NCBI RefSeq assembly: GCF_900103785.1
Contig: NZ_FNHE01000006.1
Span: 124,001 to 188,000 of the forward strand
From: Geodermatophilus siccatus
GTDB lineage: Bacteria; Actinomycetota; Actinomycetes; Mycobacteriales; Geodermatophilaceae
Direction of reading: 5' to 3'
DNA: 64,000 nt
Positions 9,171 through 17,730 of this stretch are shown piece after piece (the first letter of the stretch is position 1; every line of letters starts with the position of its first letter). The translations under genes were made by a program, and so were the position numbers. The notes beneath the pieces were generated by a model. The model did not search any database and was not told the DNA's origin. It saw only the letters and a list, made by a program, of their open reading frames with translations.

Positions 9171-9757
9171 TGGCCGACCGCAACGCCCTCGTCCGCTGTG
9201 ACGACGCCGGGGTCGCCGGGGCCGTCGCCGGTCGGCTCACCGCGGACGGCGTGCGCGTCACCGTCGTCCCCGCCACGGCCGCACCGGACGGCGCGGTCGC
9301 GGAGGCCGTCGGGGGCTCCGGCGTGCTGGACCTCCTGGTGTGCGCCGTCGGGCAGCCGGACCCGGCGCCGTTCGTCGGCGCCGACCCGGCGCGGTGGTAC
9401 GCCGACGTGACGGCCCACCTCACCCCCGCCTTCGCGCTCGCCCGCGCCGCCGCACCGGCCCTGCGCCGGTCAGGGGCCGGGCGGCTGGTGTTCCTGGGCA
9501 GCGGCTGGACGGCGGCCGACCGTCCGCACTCGACGGCCGCCGCCGCGGTGCAGGGGGCACTCGTGGCGCTCACCAAGACCCTCGCCCGCGACCTCGGGCC
9601 GGACGCCGTCACGGTCAACGAGCTGGTCGCCGACCCCGCGTCCCCGCCGTCCCCCGAGGTGGTCGCCGCCGCGGTGTCCTACCTGTGCAGCGATCCGGCC
9701 GGCGCCGTCGTCGGGCAGCTGCTCACCCTGGGCCGGGGCGGGTCGCTGCGGCCCTGA
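9170..9757 (+). CDS. Degenerate SDR-like protein lacking catalytic residues
   Basis: A 195-residue protein aligned end to end with the SDR fold (AALRRSGAGRLVFLGSG, ALTKTLARDLGPDAVTVNE, YLCSDPAGAVVGQ). The glycine-rich cofactor motif is replaced by RCDDAGVAGAVAG, and the YxxxK motif by AAAVQ, so both catalytic Tyr and Lys are gone. Coding quality is good and the ATG overlaps the upstream SDR stop (TGATG), so it is likely expressed with its active partner, perhaps as the inactive half of a heteromeric reductase such as known FabG4/HsdR-like pairs. That role is inference. Confidence 0.75.
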   Translation: MADRNALVRCDDAGVAGAVAGRLTADGVRVTVVPATAAPDGAVAEAVGGSGVLDLLVCAVGQPDPAPFVGADPARWYADVTAHLTPAFALARAAAPALRRSGAGRLVFLGSGWTAADRPHSTAAAAVQGALVALTKTLARDLGPDAVTVNELVADPASPPSPEVVAAAVSYLCSDPAGAVVGQLLTLGRGGSLRP

Positions 9758-9760
9758 GCC

Positions 9761-10447
9761 TCAGCGACCGAGGCCGAACGCCACCGCGCGCACGGGAGCG
9801 CCGTCGGCACCGGCCAGCCGCAGCGGCAGGACGCTGACCACCGGGTCGACCTGCGGGACGGCACCCAGGTTGCGCAGGTTCTCCACGATCACGCCGCCCG
9901 CGCCGAGCACCTCGAGGTGGGCGGCGAACCCGTCCGCGGGCGTGCCGCCGACGATGGTCTCGTCGAGGCTCAGCGCGTCGAGCCCGACCGTGCGGACCCC
10001 CGCGGCCACCACCCGCGCAGCGGCGTCCCCGGTCAGGTACGGGTGGTCGAAGTAGGCGTCGGTCCCCCAGTGCTCGTCCCAGCCGGTCCGGAGCAGCAGG
10101 ATCCGGCCCGGGGTGAGCAGGTGCGCGCACGGCTGCAGGTCCGCCCACTCGATCCGCCCGTGGGGCGGCTTGCCGCGGACGTCGGCGACGACGGCCGGCC
10201 CGAGGAAGTACTCGAGCGGGAGCTCGTCGATGCGCGCGCCGTCGTCGAGGAAGTGGTACGGGGCGTCGACGTGGGTGCCGGTCTGGGAGCCCATCCGCAC
10301 GTGCAGGACGTTGTAGCCGTCGGCCGCGACCGTGGCAGCCGGCGTGAACCGGGCGACCGGGTCGCCGGGGTACACCGGGGTGTCGTCGTCCAGCGGGTGC
10401 GAGAGGTCGACCACCTCGCGGACGGGCTGCGCTGCGGAGCCGGTCAC
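9761..10447 (-). CDS. Cyclase-family (PF04199) metal-dependent hydrolase
   Basis: A 228-residue protein of the kynurenine formamidase/isatin hydrolase superfamily. The metal and catalytic motif TGTHVDAPYHF is present, as is DLSHPLDDDTPVYPGDP at the N-terminus and a distal LDALSLDETIVGG segment that supplies further ligands. GTG at 10447 has GAGGAGG nine bases upstream. It is divergent from an NCS1 nucleobase/hydantoin-type permease 284 bases away, so it may act on an imported amide or N-heterocycle; tryptophan-pathway genes are absent, so I do not call it kynB. Confidence 0.82.
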   Translation of the reverse strand: MTGSAAQPVREVVDLSHPLDDDTPVYPGDPVARFTPAATVAADGYNVLHVRMGSQTGTHVDAPYHFLDDGARIDELPLEYFLGPAVVADVRGKPPHGRIEWADLQPCAHLLTPGRILLLRTGWDEHWGTDAYFDHPYLTGDAAARVVAAGVRTVGLDALSLDETIVGGTPADGFAAHLEVLGAGGVIVENLRNLGAVPQVDPVVSVLPLRLAGADGAPVRAVAFGLGR

Positions 10448-10655
10448 CTGGCCTCCTCGTCGGTCGTGGTGCTGGGGTGAGGGCCCACAGGACCTCGCAG
10501 GTCCCGGTCGCCGTGTCCGGTGTGCGCCCGGCCCCGGTCCACCGGCGCGGCCACGGGGATCACGGGGTCGCGTCGGTCGTCGGGACGCGACCGCCACGCG
10601 CCCCCACGACGTCCTCGGTCCATCTCAGCACGCGGGGTGACATCAGAAAACATTG

Positions 10656-10685
10656 GTTGCCTATCACGCAACTCGTGTCTAGCCT
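10656..10685 (+). promoter_or_regulatory. Promoter with inverted repeat over the -35, for the NCS1 permease operon
   Basis: TTGCCT (10657-10662) and TAGCCT (10680-10685) are spaced by 17 bases in the most AT-rich part of this intergenic region. GTTGC and GCAAC (10656-10672) form an inverted repeat covering the -35, placed as an operator. The remaining 284-base intergenic stretch holds no gene I can support. Confidence 0.45.
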
Positions 10686-10731
10686 CTGCGCACCGCGGTG
10701 GTGTCTCCACCGCTTCACCAGGAGGGTGCAC

Positions 10732-12315
10732 ATGAGCGGAGCGGAGGTCGCCGGGCCGGCGGCCGAGCAGCGGCGGCCGCGGGCCACCGAGGTCGAGCAG
10801 CACGGCATCGACACGATCCCCGACGCCGAGCGCACGTCGCGGCCGTTCGACCTGTTCCGCATCCAGTTCGGCGGGGCGAACACCTTCGCCACCGTCATCC
10901 TGGGCACCTTCCCGGTGCTGCTGGGCCTCGACCTCGCGGAGGCCGTGGCCGCCACCGTCGTGGGCGTGGTCGTAGGCGCGCTGATCCTCATGCCGATGGG
11001 CCTGTTCGGTCCGCGGACCGGTACCAACAACGCCGTGTCCTCCGGCGCCCACTTCGGCGTCCGCGGTCGCGTGCTCGGCTCGTTCCTGTCGTTGCTGACC
11101 GCGCTGTCGTTCTACTCGATCTCGGTGTGGGTCAGCGGGGACGCCCTCGTCGGCGGGGCCACCCGGCTCTTCGGCACGGGGGACTCCGACCTGCTCCGCG
11201 GGATCGTCTACGCGGTGCTCGGCGCCCTGGTGATCGTCGTCGTCATCTACGGCTACCAGCTGATGCTGCTGGTCAACAAGGTCGTGGTGCTGGCCAACAC
11301 GACGCTGATGCTGCTCGGCCTGGTGGCCTACGCGACGCTCTTCGACCCCTCCTACGACCCGGGCCCCGACGCCTACGCGCTGGGCGGCTTCTGGCCGACG
11401 TTCGTGCTCTCCGCCCTGATCGTCATGGGCAACCCGGTCAGCTTCGGCGCCTTCCTCGGCGACTGGTCCCGCTACATCCCCGCCGACACCCGCCCGTCGC
11501 GGCTGCTCGCCGCCACGTTCCTGGGTCAGCTGGCCACCCTCGTGCCGTTCCTGTTCGGCGTGGGGACGGCGACGCTGGTCGCGGGCGAGGCCGACTACGT
11601 CTTCGCGCTGATCCAGGTCTCGCCGCTCTGGTACGCCGTCCTGCTCATGGTGGTGGCCTTCCTCGGCGGGATGTCGACCGGCGTCACCTCGCTGTACGGC
11701 ACCGGACTGGACTTCTCCTCGGTCTTCCCCCGCCTCAACCGGGTGCAAGCGTCGCTGTTCATCGGCACGCTGTCGTTCGTCTTCATCCTGGTCGGGCGGC
11801 TGGTCTTCGACCTGCTGTCCAGCGTCAACGCCTTCATCGGCGCCATCGTCATCTGCACCACGCCGTGGATGGTGATCATGATGATCGGCTACTGGGTGCG
11901 CCGTGGGTACTACGCGCCCGAGGACGTCCAGGTCTTCAACCAGGGCCGGCTGGGTGGCCGCTACTGGTTCGCCGGCGGCGTGAACTGGCGCGGGATGGTG
12001 GCCTGGATCCCGGCCGCCGTCGTCGGCCTGCTGTTCGCCAACTACCCGCCGCTGATCGAGGGCCCGCTGCGCAACGCGGCCGGTGGGGTGGACGTCAGCC
12101 TGCCGGTGTCCCTCGGGCTCGCCGCGGTGGTCTACCTGGCGCTGCTGTTCGCCTTCCCCGAGCCCCGGTACGCCTTCGGCCCGGCGGGCCCGCGGCTGGT
12201 GCCCGCCAAGGAGGCCGAGGCGCCACCGGTGACCGACGACCCGCGTGCGTCCGTGCACCGCGCCGGCCGTCGCTCCCCCGCCCCGGCCGCCGCGGCGGAG
12301 CCGGCCGACCGGTGA
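10732..12315 (+). CDS. NCS1-family cytosine/purine/hydantoin permease
   Basis: A 527-residue transporter with about 12 membrane helices. Family signals are the N-terminal GIDTIPDAERTSRPFDLF cytosolic segment, FGGANTFATVILGTFPVLLG in helix 1, and GPRTGTNNAVSSGAHFG in the loop to helix 3. ATG at 10732 has CAGGAGG eight bases ahead. The cytoplasmic tail is Pro/Ala-rich. It overlaps the next gene by 4 bases and diverges from a cyclase-family hydrolase, suggesting uptake and degradation of a small N-heterocycle. The exact ligand cannot be read from sequence. Confidence 0.88.
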   Translation: MSGAEVAGPAAEQRRPRATEVEQHGIDTIPDAERTSRPFDLFRIQFGGANTFATVILGTFPVLLGLDLAEAVAATVVGVVVGALILMPMGLFGPRTGTNNAVSSGAHFGVRGRVLGSFLSLLTALSFYSISVWVSGDALVGGATRLFGTGDSDLLRGIVYAVLGALVIVVVIYGYQLMLLVNKVVVLANTTLMLLGLVAYATLFDPSYDPGPDAYALGGFWPTFVLSALIVMGNPVSFGAFLGDWSRYIPADTRPSRLLAATFLGQLATLVPFLFGVGTATLVAGEADYVFALIQVSPLWYAVLLMVVAFLGGMSTGVTSLYGTGLDFSSVFPRLNRVQASLFIGTLSFVFILVGRLVFDLLSSVNAFIGAIVICTTPWMVIMMIGYWVRRGYYAPEDVQVFNQGRLGGRYWFAGGVNWRGMVAWIPAAVVGLLFANYPPLIEGPLRNAAGGVDVSLPVSLGLAAVVYLALLFAFPEPRYAFGPAGPRLVPAKEAEAPPVTDDPRASVHRAGRRSPAPAAAAEPADR

Positions 12316-12716
12316 GCGGGCCCGCCGACGAGGTGCGCCAGGCGGCCGCCGCCCTCGTGGCCGCCTTCGGGAGCAGCGACCTGGACCGGTACCTCGCCTG
12401 CTTCCGCGAGGACGCCACCTTCCTGTTCCACACCACCGACCGGGTGCTGGCCTCCCGGGAGGAGTACCGGCGGGAGTGGACCTCGTGGGTCCGGGAGGAC
12501 GACTTCCGGGTGCTCGGCTGCGAGACCTCCGGCACGGTCGTCCAGGTACTCGGGGACACCGCTGTCCTGACCCACGCCGTGCACACCACGGTGTCGACCC
12601 GGGCCGGGCGGGCGGAACTCCGCGAGCGGGAGACGATCGTCTTCCACCGCGAGCCCACCGGGCAGTGGCTGGCCGTGCACGAGCATCTGTCGCCGGCTCC
12701 CCCGGTGGCCGGGTAG
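12312..12716 (+). CDS. SnoaL/DUF4440-like NTF2-fold protein
   Basis: A 134-residue alpha+beta barrel protein of the NTF2 superfamily: helical start VRQAAAALVAAFGSSDLDRYLACF, then EDATFLFHTT, and C-terminal strands around ETIVFHREPTGQWLAVHEHLS. GTG overlaps the permease TGA (GTGA), so it is translationally coupled to transport. Proteins of this fold include ketosteroid-isomerase-like enzymes and ligand-binding domains; the reaction here is unknown. Confidence 0.75.
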   Translation: MSGPADEVRQAAAALVAAFGSSDLDRYLACFREDATFLFHTTDRVLASREEYRREWTSWVREDDFRVLGCETSGTVVQVLGDTAVLTHAVHTTVSTRAGRAELRERETIVFHREPTGQWLAVHEHLSPAPPVAG

Positions 12717-12723
12717 CCGCAGC

Positions 12724-13092
12724 TCAGGGCGCAACCGGGCCGGCCCGCGCGCGGGCGCCGGCCCGGCTGACGCCCAGCGGGCCGAGCCGGACCGGCACCG
12801 CCACGGCGACCTCGACCACCGCCCCGTCGCCGACCGTGCAGGCGGTCAGCCGGGCGCCGTTGGCTCCGGCCACCCCGCCGGCCACGGCACACGCTCCGTG
12901 GTCGCCGCGGACGGCGCGCTCGGCAGCGGCGAGGGCCGCGAGGTCGGCGGCGGTGGTGGCCCGGTGACGGCCCACCACCGCCGCCCCGACGAGCACCGCC
13001 GCCACCCCGACGGCGGCGAGGACGCCGGCGAGAGCGATCACCCACACCGTGGCCGAGCCCCGCTCCCCCGACACCCGGGACCGGGGGCTCAC
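12724..13092 (-). CDS. TadE-like pilus-locus protein (Rv3654c-type)
   Basis: A 122-residue single-span protein: short basic N-terminus, GSATVWVIALAGVLAAVGVAAVLVGA membrane segment (pseudopilin-like with GSA preceding it), then a periplasmic Ala/Val-rich domain with two Cys (GACAVAG, LTACTVG) that could form a disulfide. It is the last gene of the tad operon and overlaps tadE by 4 bases. Position and layout match the helicase/secretion-neighbourhood TadE-like family of actinobacteria. Confidence 0.78.
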   Translation of the reverse strand: MSPRSRVSGERGSATVWVIALAGVLAAVGVAAVLVGAAVVGRHRATTAADLAALAAAERAVRGDHGACAVAGGVAGANGARLTACTVGDGAVVEVAVAVPVRLGPLGVSRAGARARAGPVAP

Positions 13093-13472
13093 CCCGCCTC
13101 CTCCGCGGTGCCCGGCTCGCGCCGGCTCACCGCGGAGGCCGAGACCGGGACCCGCAGGGGGACCGGACCCAGCGGCGCCACCTCCGCCCTCACCGTCACG
13201 GTGACGGCGGCCCCGCCGACGGCCACCGTGGTCGTCGCCCCGTCGGGGGCGGCCTGCCCGGCGAGCGCGGTCACCAGCGCGGTGTCCTCGCCCCGGGCGG
13301 CCGCCCGCGCCCCCTCGCGGGCCGCGTCGACGCAGCGCAGCTGGGCCCCGACGACGGTCACCGCGGCGACGGCGCCGGCGAGCACGAGCAGCAGCACCGG
13401 CAGCACCACCGCCGTCTCCGCCGTCACCATGCCCGCCTCACCGCGGACGGGGCCGCGGCGCCGCCGGACCAT
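13089..13472 (-). CDS. TadE-family minor pseudopilin
   Basis: A 127-residue protein with the TadE signature: basic leader MVRRRRGPVRGEAG, then MVTAETAVVLPVLLLVLAGA with Glu at position +5 of the hydrophobic segment, typical for prepilin peptidase processing. The remaining ~90 residues are an extracytoplasmic domain. ATG at 13472 overlaps the stop of the DUF4244 gene. It belongs to the tad (Flp pilus) export operon. Confidence 0.82.
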   Translation of the reverse strand: MVRRRRGPVRGEAGMVTAETAVVLPVLLLVLAGAVAAVTVVGAQLRCVDAAREGARAAARGEDTALVTALAGQAAPDGATTTVAVGGAAVTVTVRAEVAPLGPVPLRVPVSASAVSRREPGTAEEAG

Positions 13473-13738
13473 CAGGACAGGGTGGCCAGCGCGTCGGCCA
13501 CGAGGGCGCTGAGCCCCTCGACGACCGAGCCGCCGGTGACGACGCGGTACAGCACGGCGGCGAAGGCGCAGGCCGCGACGGTGCCGACGGCGTACTCGGC
13601 GGTGCTCATCCCGGCCTCGGCAGCGGCCTGGACCCGGGCCCAGCGCGCTCGCAGGCCGCGGGGCGCCGCCTCGTGCACCGGGGTCCCGCCCGCGTCGGGC
13701 AGTTCCTCGTCGGGTCGGGTCTCGCAGGGTGTGGTCAC
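13472..13738 (-). CDS. DUF4244 Flp-pilin-like protein
   Basis: An 88-residue protein with a long hydrophilic leader and one membrane helix in AEAGMSTAEYAVGTVAACAF, the Glu/Tyr pair after the GM processing site being typical of Flp-type major pilins and of DUF4244. GTG at 13738 follows GAGGAGG. It lies between tadC and tadE, 130 bases after tadC, and is the best candidate for the major pilin of this locus. Confidence 0.82.
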   Translation of the reverse strand: MTTPCETRPDEELPDAGGTPVHEAAPRGLRARWARVQAAAEAGMSTAEYAVGTVAACAFAAVLYRVVTGGSVVEGLSALVADALATLS

Positions 13739-13868
13739 GGTGCCTCCTCGGGATCGCAGCCCGCCTCCCGGGCCGTCGCCGTCGACCCTCGTGACGTCCG
13801 CGGGCGGGGCCCAGGTCCGCGACGGATCTGTGGACGCCGCCGCACGCTGTGGACGCCGGCCGCGGGCA

Positions 13869-14588
13869 TCAGCCGAAGACGTCGGCGGCGATGCCGAGCA
13901 CCAGCGGCACCACGCCCAGGCAGAGGAAGGCCGGCAGGAAGCAGGCGCCGAGCGGCGCCAGCACCCACACCCCGGCCCGGCGGACCGCGGCGTCGGCACG
14001 GCTGCGCTCACCGGCGCGGGCGTCGGCGGCCAGCGACCGCAGCGCCGGGACGACGGTCGACCCCGACTCGCCGGCGCGCACCAGCGCCCGGCCGAGGACG
14101 GCCAGCCCTGGAGGCACGTCGGCCCACGCCCGTCGCGGCGCGGCGCCCAGCCGGTACAGGCCGGCGACCGTGGCCAGCTCGGGGCCGAGCGGGTCGGGCA
14201 GGGCGGTGGCCACGGCGGCCAGGGCGCCGCCCACGGGCAGCCCCGCCTCCAGGCAGACCGCGAGCAGGTCGCAGGCCACCGGCAGGTCCGCTCCCGGAGC
14301 CGGGCCGGCCCGTGGGCCCTCCTGCCCGCCACGGCGCAGCAGCCGCTCCCCGCCGACCGCGACCAGCGCGGCCACCCCGGCTCCCGTCGCGCCGCCGACC
14401 AGCAGCCCGGCGGCCAGGCCGGCGGCACCGGCCAGCAGCCACCGCCTCCGCAGGTCGGCAGGGCCGGGCGCGGCTGCGGTCGTCCCGTCCCGGTCGGCCA
14501 GCCACCAGGCGCGCACGGCCACGGGCGAGCGGGCCGGCCAGCACAGCAGAGCGGCCGCCCCCAGCAGCGCCACCGCGGCGGTGCTCAC
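13869..14588 (-). CDS. tadC: Type II secretion F-domain protein TadC
   Basis: A 239-residue integral membrane protein with a T2SS-F domain: DLPVACDLLAVCLEAGLPVGGALAAVA helical bundle, GESGSTVVPALRSLA, and C-terminal membrane helices ending CLGVVPLVLGIAADVFG. GTG at 14588 overlaps the tadB stop by 4 bases. With TadB it forms the inner-membrane platform that the TadA ATPase drives. Confidence 0.85.
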   Translation of the reverse strand: MSTAAVALLGAAALLCWPARSPVAVRAWWLADRDGTTAAAPGPADLRRRWLLAGAAGLAAGLLVGGATGAGVAALVAVGGERLLRRGGQEGPRAGPAPGADLPVACDLLAVCLEAGLPVGGALAAVATALPDPLGPELATVAGLYRLGAAPRRAWADVPPGLAVLGRALVRAGESGSTVVPALRSLAADARAGERSRADAAVRRAGVWVLAPLGACFLPAFLCLGVVPLVLGIAADVFG

Positions 14589-15373
14589 CGCGCGGCCCGC
14601 GACACCAGCCGCGCCGACCAGGCGAGCCCGGCGACCTCCAGCCCCACGCCGGCCACCAGCAGCAGCTGGCCGGTGAGCGTCGTGGTCAGCACCCGCCAGG
14701 GGTCGGCGCCCACGCCCCCACCCATGACCAGCCCCAGCACCGGGAGCCCGGCCAGCAGCGCCGCGCTGGCCCGCGACCCGGCGGTGGCCGAGCGCAGCTC
14801 CAGCCGTTGCCGCGACCGGGCACGCAGGTCGTCCTCGACCGCGCCGACGACCGCGGCCAGCGAGCAGCCGGTGCGTGCGCTCAGCCGTGCGGCCGCCGCC
14901 ACCCGGTCCAGTGCCCGCTCGAGTTCACCGCCGCACTCCCCGTCGCCGTCCTCGGGGAAGCGGACCGCCCGGGCGAGCGCCCGGCCGCTGTCCTCGTCCG
15001 CGCAGGCGGCGACGGCGGCGCGGGTGGCCTCGTTCAGGGAGCGGCCACCGCGCAGCTCCGCACCCAGGGCGGTCAGCGCCTCGACCAGCGCGGCCAGCCG
15101 CGCCTCCTCCCGCACGCCCGCCCGGCGACGCAGCTCGGCCCGGGCCGCGAGCGCCGCGCAGCCGCCGGCCAGGGCCGCCACCAGCAGGGTGCTGAGCAGC
15201 GCCGCGACCGCGCCGGCGGCGACCGCGGCGACGGCCAGCAGCGGGACCCCGGCGGTCGGGCGCGGGGCGGCGCCCGAGCGGCGGGTCAGCGACCGCCGGC
15301 GCTCCCGGCGCAGCGCCGCGTGGCCCGGCCACAGCGCCAGGGCGGCGCCCAGCAGCAGCAGTCCGCCGGTCAC
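14585..15373 (-). CDS. tadB: Type II secretion F-domain protein TadB
   Basis: A 262-residue membrane protein: N-terminal helices, then the T2SS-F helical domain (LVEALTALGAELRGGRSLNEATRAAV; ARTGCSLAAVVGAVEDDLRARSRQR) and two C-terminal helices. The GTG at 15373 overlapping the tadA TGA (GTGA) is preferred, because all neighbouring junctions use that arrangement; GTG at 15379 would add two residues. Partner of TadC in the pilus platform. Confidence 0.84.
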   Translation of the reverse strand: MTGGLLLLGAALALWPGHAALRRERRRSLTRRSGAAPRPTAGVPLLAVAAVAAGAVAALLSTLLVAALAGGCAALAARAELRRRAGVREEARLAALVEALTALGAELRGGRSLNEATRAAVAACADEDSGRALARAVRFPEDGDGECGGELERALDRVAAAARLSARTGCSLAAVVGAVEDDLRARSRQRLELRSATAGSRASAALLAGLPVLGLVMGGGVGADPWRVLTTTLTGQLLLVAGVGLEVAGLAWSARLVSRAAR

Positions 15374-16509
15374 CCGCACCCCGCCGACAGCAGCTCCGAC
15401 AGTCGTGGCGCCCCCGGGCAGGGGCCGCCGTCGGCGCGCCAGGCGGACTCCACGACGACGAGGTCCCCGGCGCGGCGGACGACGCCGACCTCCTCGACCC
15501 GTCGTCCGCCCGGCGTCCGGCGCAGGTGCACCACCGCGGACAGGGCCGCGGCGGCCTGGCTGTGCACGGCCAGCCGGTCCAGGCCCGCCGCCACCCCCAG
15601 TGCCTCCAGCCGCGCGGGGACCTCGGCCGGCCGGTTGGCGTGGAGGGTGCCGCAGCCGCCGTCGTGCCCGGTGTTGAGCGCGGTGAGCAGGTCGGTGACC
15701 TCCGCGCCGCGGACCTCGCCCACCACCAGCCGGTCGGGCCGCATCCGCAGCGCCTGGCGGACCAGGTCGCGCAGCGTCACCTCCCCGACGCCCTCGACGT
15801 TGGCCGGCCGGGTTGCCAGCCGGACGACGTGCGGGTGCGCCGGCACCAGCTCCGGGGCGTCCTCGCAGAGCACCAGCCGCTCGCCGCCCGGGACGAGGCC
15901 GAGCAGCGCCGACAGCAGCGTCGTCTTGCCCGAGCCGGTCCCGCCGGTGACCAGGAAGGCCAGCCGCCCGGCGACCAGCGCCCGCAGCAGCTCCCCGGAC
16001 GCCCCGGGGAGGGCGCCGCGCGCGGCCAGGTCGGCGAAGGACAGCGAGGCCCGGCGCAGCACCCGCAGCGACAGGCAGGTGCCGCTGCCCGACACGGGTG
16101 GTAGCACCGCGTGCAGCCGGGTGCCGTCGGGCAGGCCGGCGTCCACCCAGGGCGCGGCGTCGTCGAGCCGCCGCCCGGCCGCGGCGGCGAGGCGGACGGC
16201 GAGGCGGCGCACCGCGTCCTCGTCCGGGAAGCGCACCACCGTGCGCTCCAGGCCGCTGCCGCGGTCGACCCAGACCTCGTCCGGGCCGTTGACCAGCACG
16301 TCGCTCACACCGGGCTCGCGCAGCAGCGGTTCCAGCGGACCCGCCCCGGCCAGCTCGTCGACCGCGTCCCGGACCGCCTGCAGCACGTCGTCGTCGCCGA
16401 GCAGGCCGCCGGACTCCTCCCGCACCAGCGCGGCGACGGCGGCCCGCGTCGGGACCCCCGGTTCGAGGACCAGCCGCGCACGGACACGGTCGACCAGCGC
16501 CCCGCTCAC
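15370..16509 (-). CDS. tadA: Pilus assembly/secretion ATPase TadA (CpaF family)
   Basis: A 379-residue secretion ATPase. An N-terminal helical region is followed by VSDVLVNGPDEVWVDRG, the Walker [12 protein letters not shown], an Asp box around ERLVLCEDAPEL, Walker B LVVGEVRGAEVTDLL, and the His box GHDGGCGTLHANRP. It hydrolyses ATP to extrude or retract Flp-type pili through TadBC. GTG at 16509 overlaps the stop of the upstream ssd-like gene. Confidence 0.93.
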   Translation of the reverse strand: MSGALVDRVRARLVLEPGVPTRAAVAALVREESGGLLGDDDVLQAVRDAVDELAGAGPLEPLLREPGVSDVLVNGPDEVWVDRGSGLERTVVRFPDEDAVRRLAVRLAAAAGRRLDDAAPWVDAGLPDGTRLHAVLPPVSGSGTCLSLRVLRRASLSFADLAARGALPGASGELLRALVAGRLAFLVTGGTGSGKTTLLSALLGLVPGGERLVLCEDAPELVPAHPHVVRLATRPANVEGVGEVTLRDLVRQALRMRPDRLVVGEVRGAEVTDLLTALNTGHDGGCGTLHANRPAEVPARLEALGVAAGLDRLAVHSQAAAALSAVVHLRRTPGGRRVEEVGVVRRAGDLVVVESAWRADGGPCPGAPRLSELLSAGCG

Positions 16510-17603
16510 GCCGCGGCCCCGTCCACCGCGGCCAGCTCGGCCAGCAGCCGGCGGGACAGCGCCCCCAGGGGCGAGCGCGCCCCCACCTGCGGCGGTCGAC
16601 CCTGCTCCCCGCGGGGCAGCGCGCTGCGGTCGGTGCCCAGCTCGCCCAGCACCGGGCGGCCGACCACGTCGGCGACCTCGTCGGCGGACAGCCCGCCGGC
16701 CACCGGCCGGACCACCAGCTGCGCCGCGGACCACGCCGCCGGCCGGCCGTCCCCGCCCGGCTCGACGAGCAGCCGGGCCGCCGACGCCGCCCGGAGGCGG
16801 GCCGGCACGACGAGCACCGCGAGGTCGGCCTCGACCAGCACGGCAGCGGCGACCTCGGGTCCCGCGGTGCGGGGCAGGTCGACGACCACCGGCCAGCCGC
16901 CCGTCCGCGCCGCCTCGACGACCGCGGTCAGCGCCTCGGCCGCGACCTCGCCGGGCGCCGAGCGGGAGGCGGCGAGCACCGACACGCCCTCGACCTCCGG
17001 CAGCGCCGCCATGAGCGCGTCGCCGGCCACCCGGCCGCGCAGCCCCGCGAGGTCCGGCCAGCGCAGGCCCTCGTCGCGCTCGGCACCGAGCAGCAGGTCC
17101 AGGCCGCCGCCCCAGCCGTCGGTGTCGACCAGCAGGACGCCGTCGCCGCCCGGCGCGGCGGTGAGTGCCAGCGCCGCCGCCACCGTGCTCACCCCCGCCC
17201 CGCCGCAGCTCCCGCCCACCACGACGAGCCGGCCGCGGTCGACCGGACGGCGCAGCGCCGAGGCCACCCGGGAGACCAGCCAGCCCTCGTCGGCCGGCAG
17301 CACCGCCACCCGCTCGGCGCCCTGCTCGACCGCGGCCGCCCAGACCGGCGCCGGGGGCTCCTGCGCCGCGACGACGACCACGCCCGGACGGCGGGGCAGC
17401 CCGCGCACCGGCGCGGACGCCAGGACGTCGGCGCCGAGCAGCACCAGGGGCGCCTCCCGGTGGGCGCGGCGCAGCGCCGGGCCGCCCGTGGCGACCTCCG
17501 GCTCGGCGCCGGCCGCGGCGAGCAGCCGCAGCAGGTCGTCGAGCAGGTCCTCGTCGGCACTGGCGACGAGCGGGCGGGGCGGCGGGGACCGGAACGCGGA
17601 CAC
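16506..17603 (-). CDS. CpaE/Ssd-like MinD-family ATPase
   Basis: A 365-residue protein resembling M. tuberculosis Ssd (Rv3660c), first gene of the tad operon. Residues ~1-115 form a receiver-like domain; then comes a P-loop NTPase with deviant Walker A GGSCGGAGVSTVA (the canonical GK-T is lost, as in Ssd) and VLLVDTDGWGGGLDLLLG. CpaE/TadZ proteins position the pilus machine at the pole; Ssd also affects septum placement. GTG at 17603 starts the operon, divergent from the HAD phosphatase. Confidence 0.85.
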   Translation of the reverse strand: MSAFRSPPPRPLVASADEDLLDDLLRLLAAAGAEPEVATGGPALRRAHREAPLVLLGADVLASAPVRGLPRRPGVVVVAAQEPPAPVWAAAVEQGAERVAVLPADEGWLVSRVASALRRPVDRGRLVVVGGSCGGAGVSTVAAALALTAAPGGDGVLLVDTDGWGGGLDLLLGAERDEGLRWPDLAGLRGRVAGDALMAALPEVEGVSVLAASRSAPGEVAAEALTAVVEAARTGGWPVVVDLPRTAGPEVAAAVLVEADLAVLVVPARLRAASAARLLVEPGGDGRPAAWSAAQLVVRPVAGGLSADEVADVVGRPVLGELGTDRSALPRGEQGRPPQVGARSPLGALSRRLLAELAAVDGAAA

Positions 17604-17716
17604 GCCGACCAGCCCAGCGCCGGGACGGGCGTGCCGCGAGGGGCGGCCGGGATCTGTGGATGACCCGTCCGGGTGTGGACGGCGCAGTGGGCCGCGTCAC
17701 AGCGGTGTCGCCCACT

Positions 17717-17722
17717 TACAGT
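17717..17722 (+). promoter_or_regulatory. -10 box for an apparently leaderless HAD gene
   Basis: TACAGT lies eight bases before GTG 17731, and no Shine-Dalgarno intervenes, so transcription should begin at or within two bases of the start codon. Two TGTGGA words (17655 and 17674 region) lie upstream; I see no defined operator in the 127-base divergent gap. Confidence 0.5.
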
Positions 17723-17730
17723 CGTGAACC

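Noticed and set aside
10448-10731. tRNA or other RNA gene in the widest intergenic gaps
   Set aside because: No cloverleaf, CCA or TTC-loop sequence was found; only promoter-like signals.
12698-12716. Permease and SnoaL-like protein as one polypeptide
   Set aside because: They are in different frames joined by a GTGA stop/start overlap.
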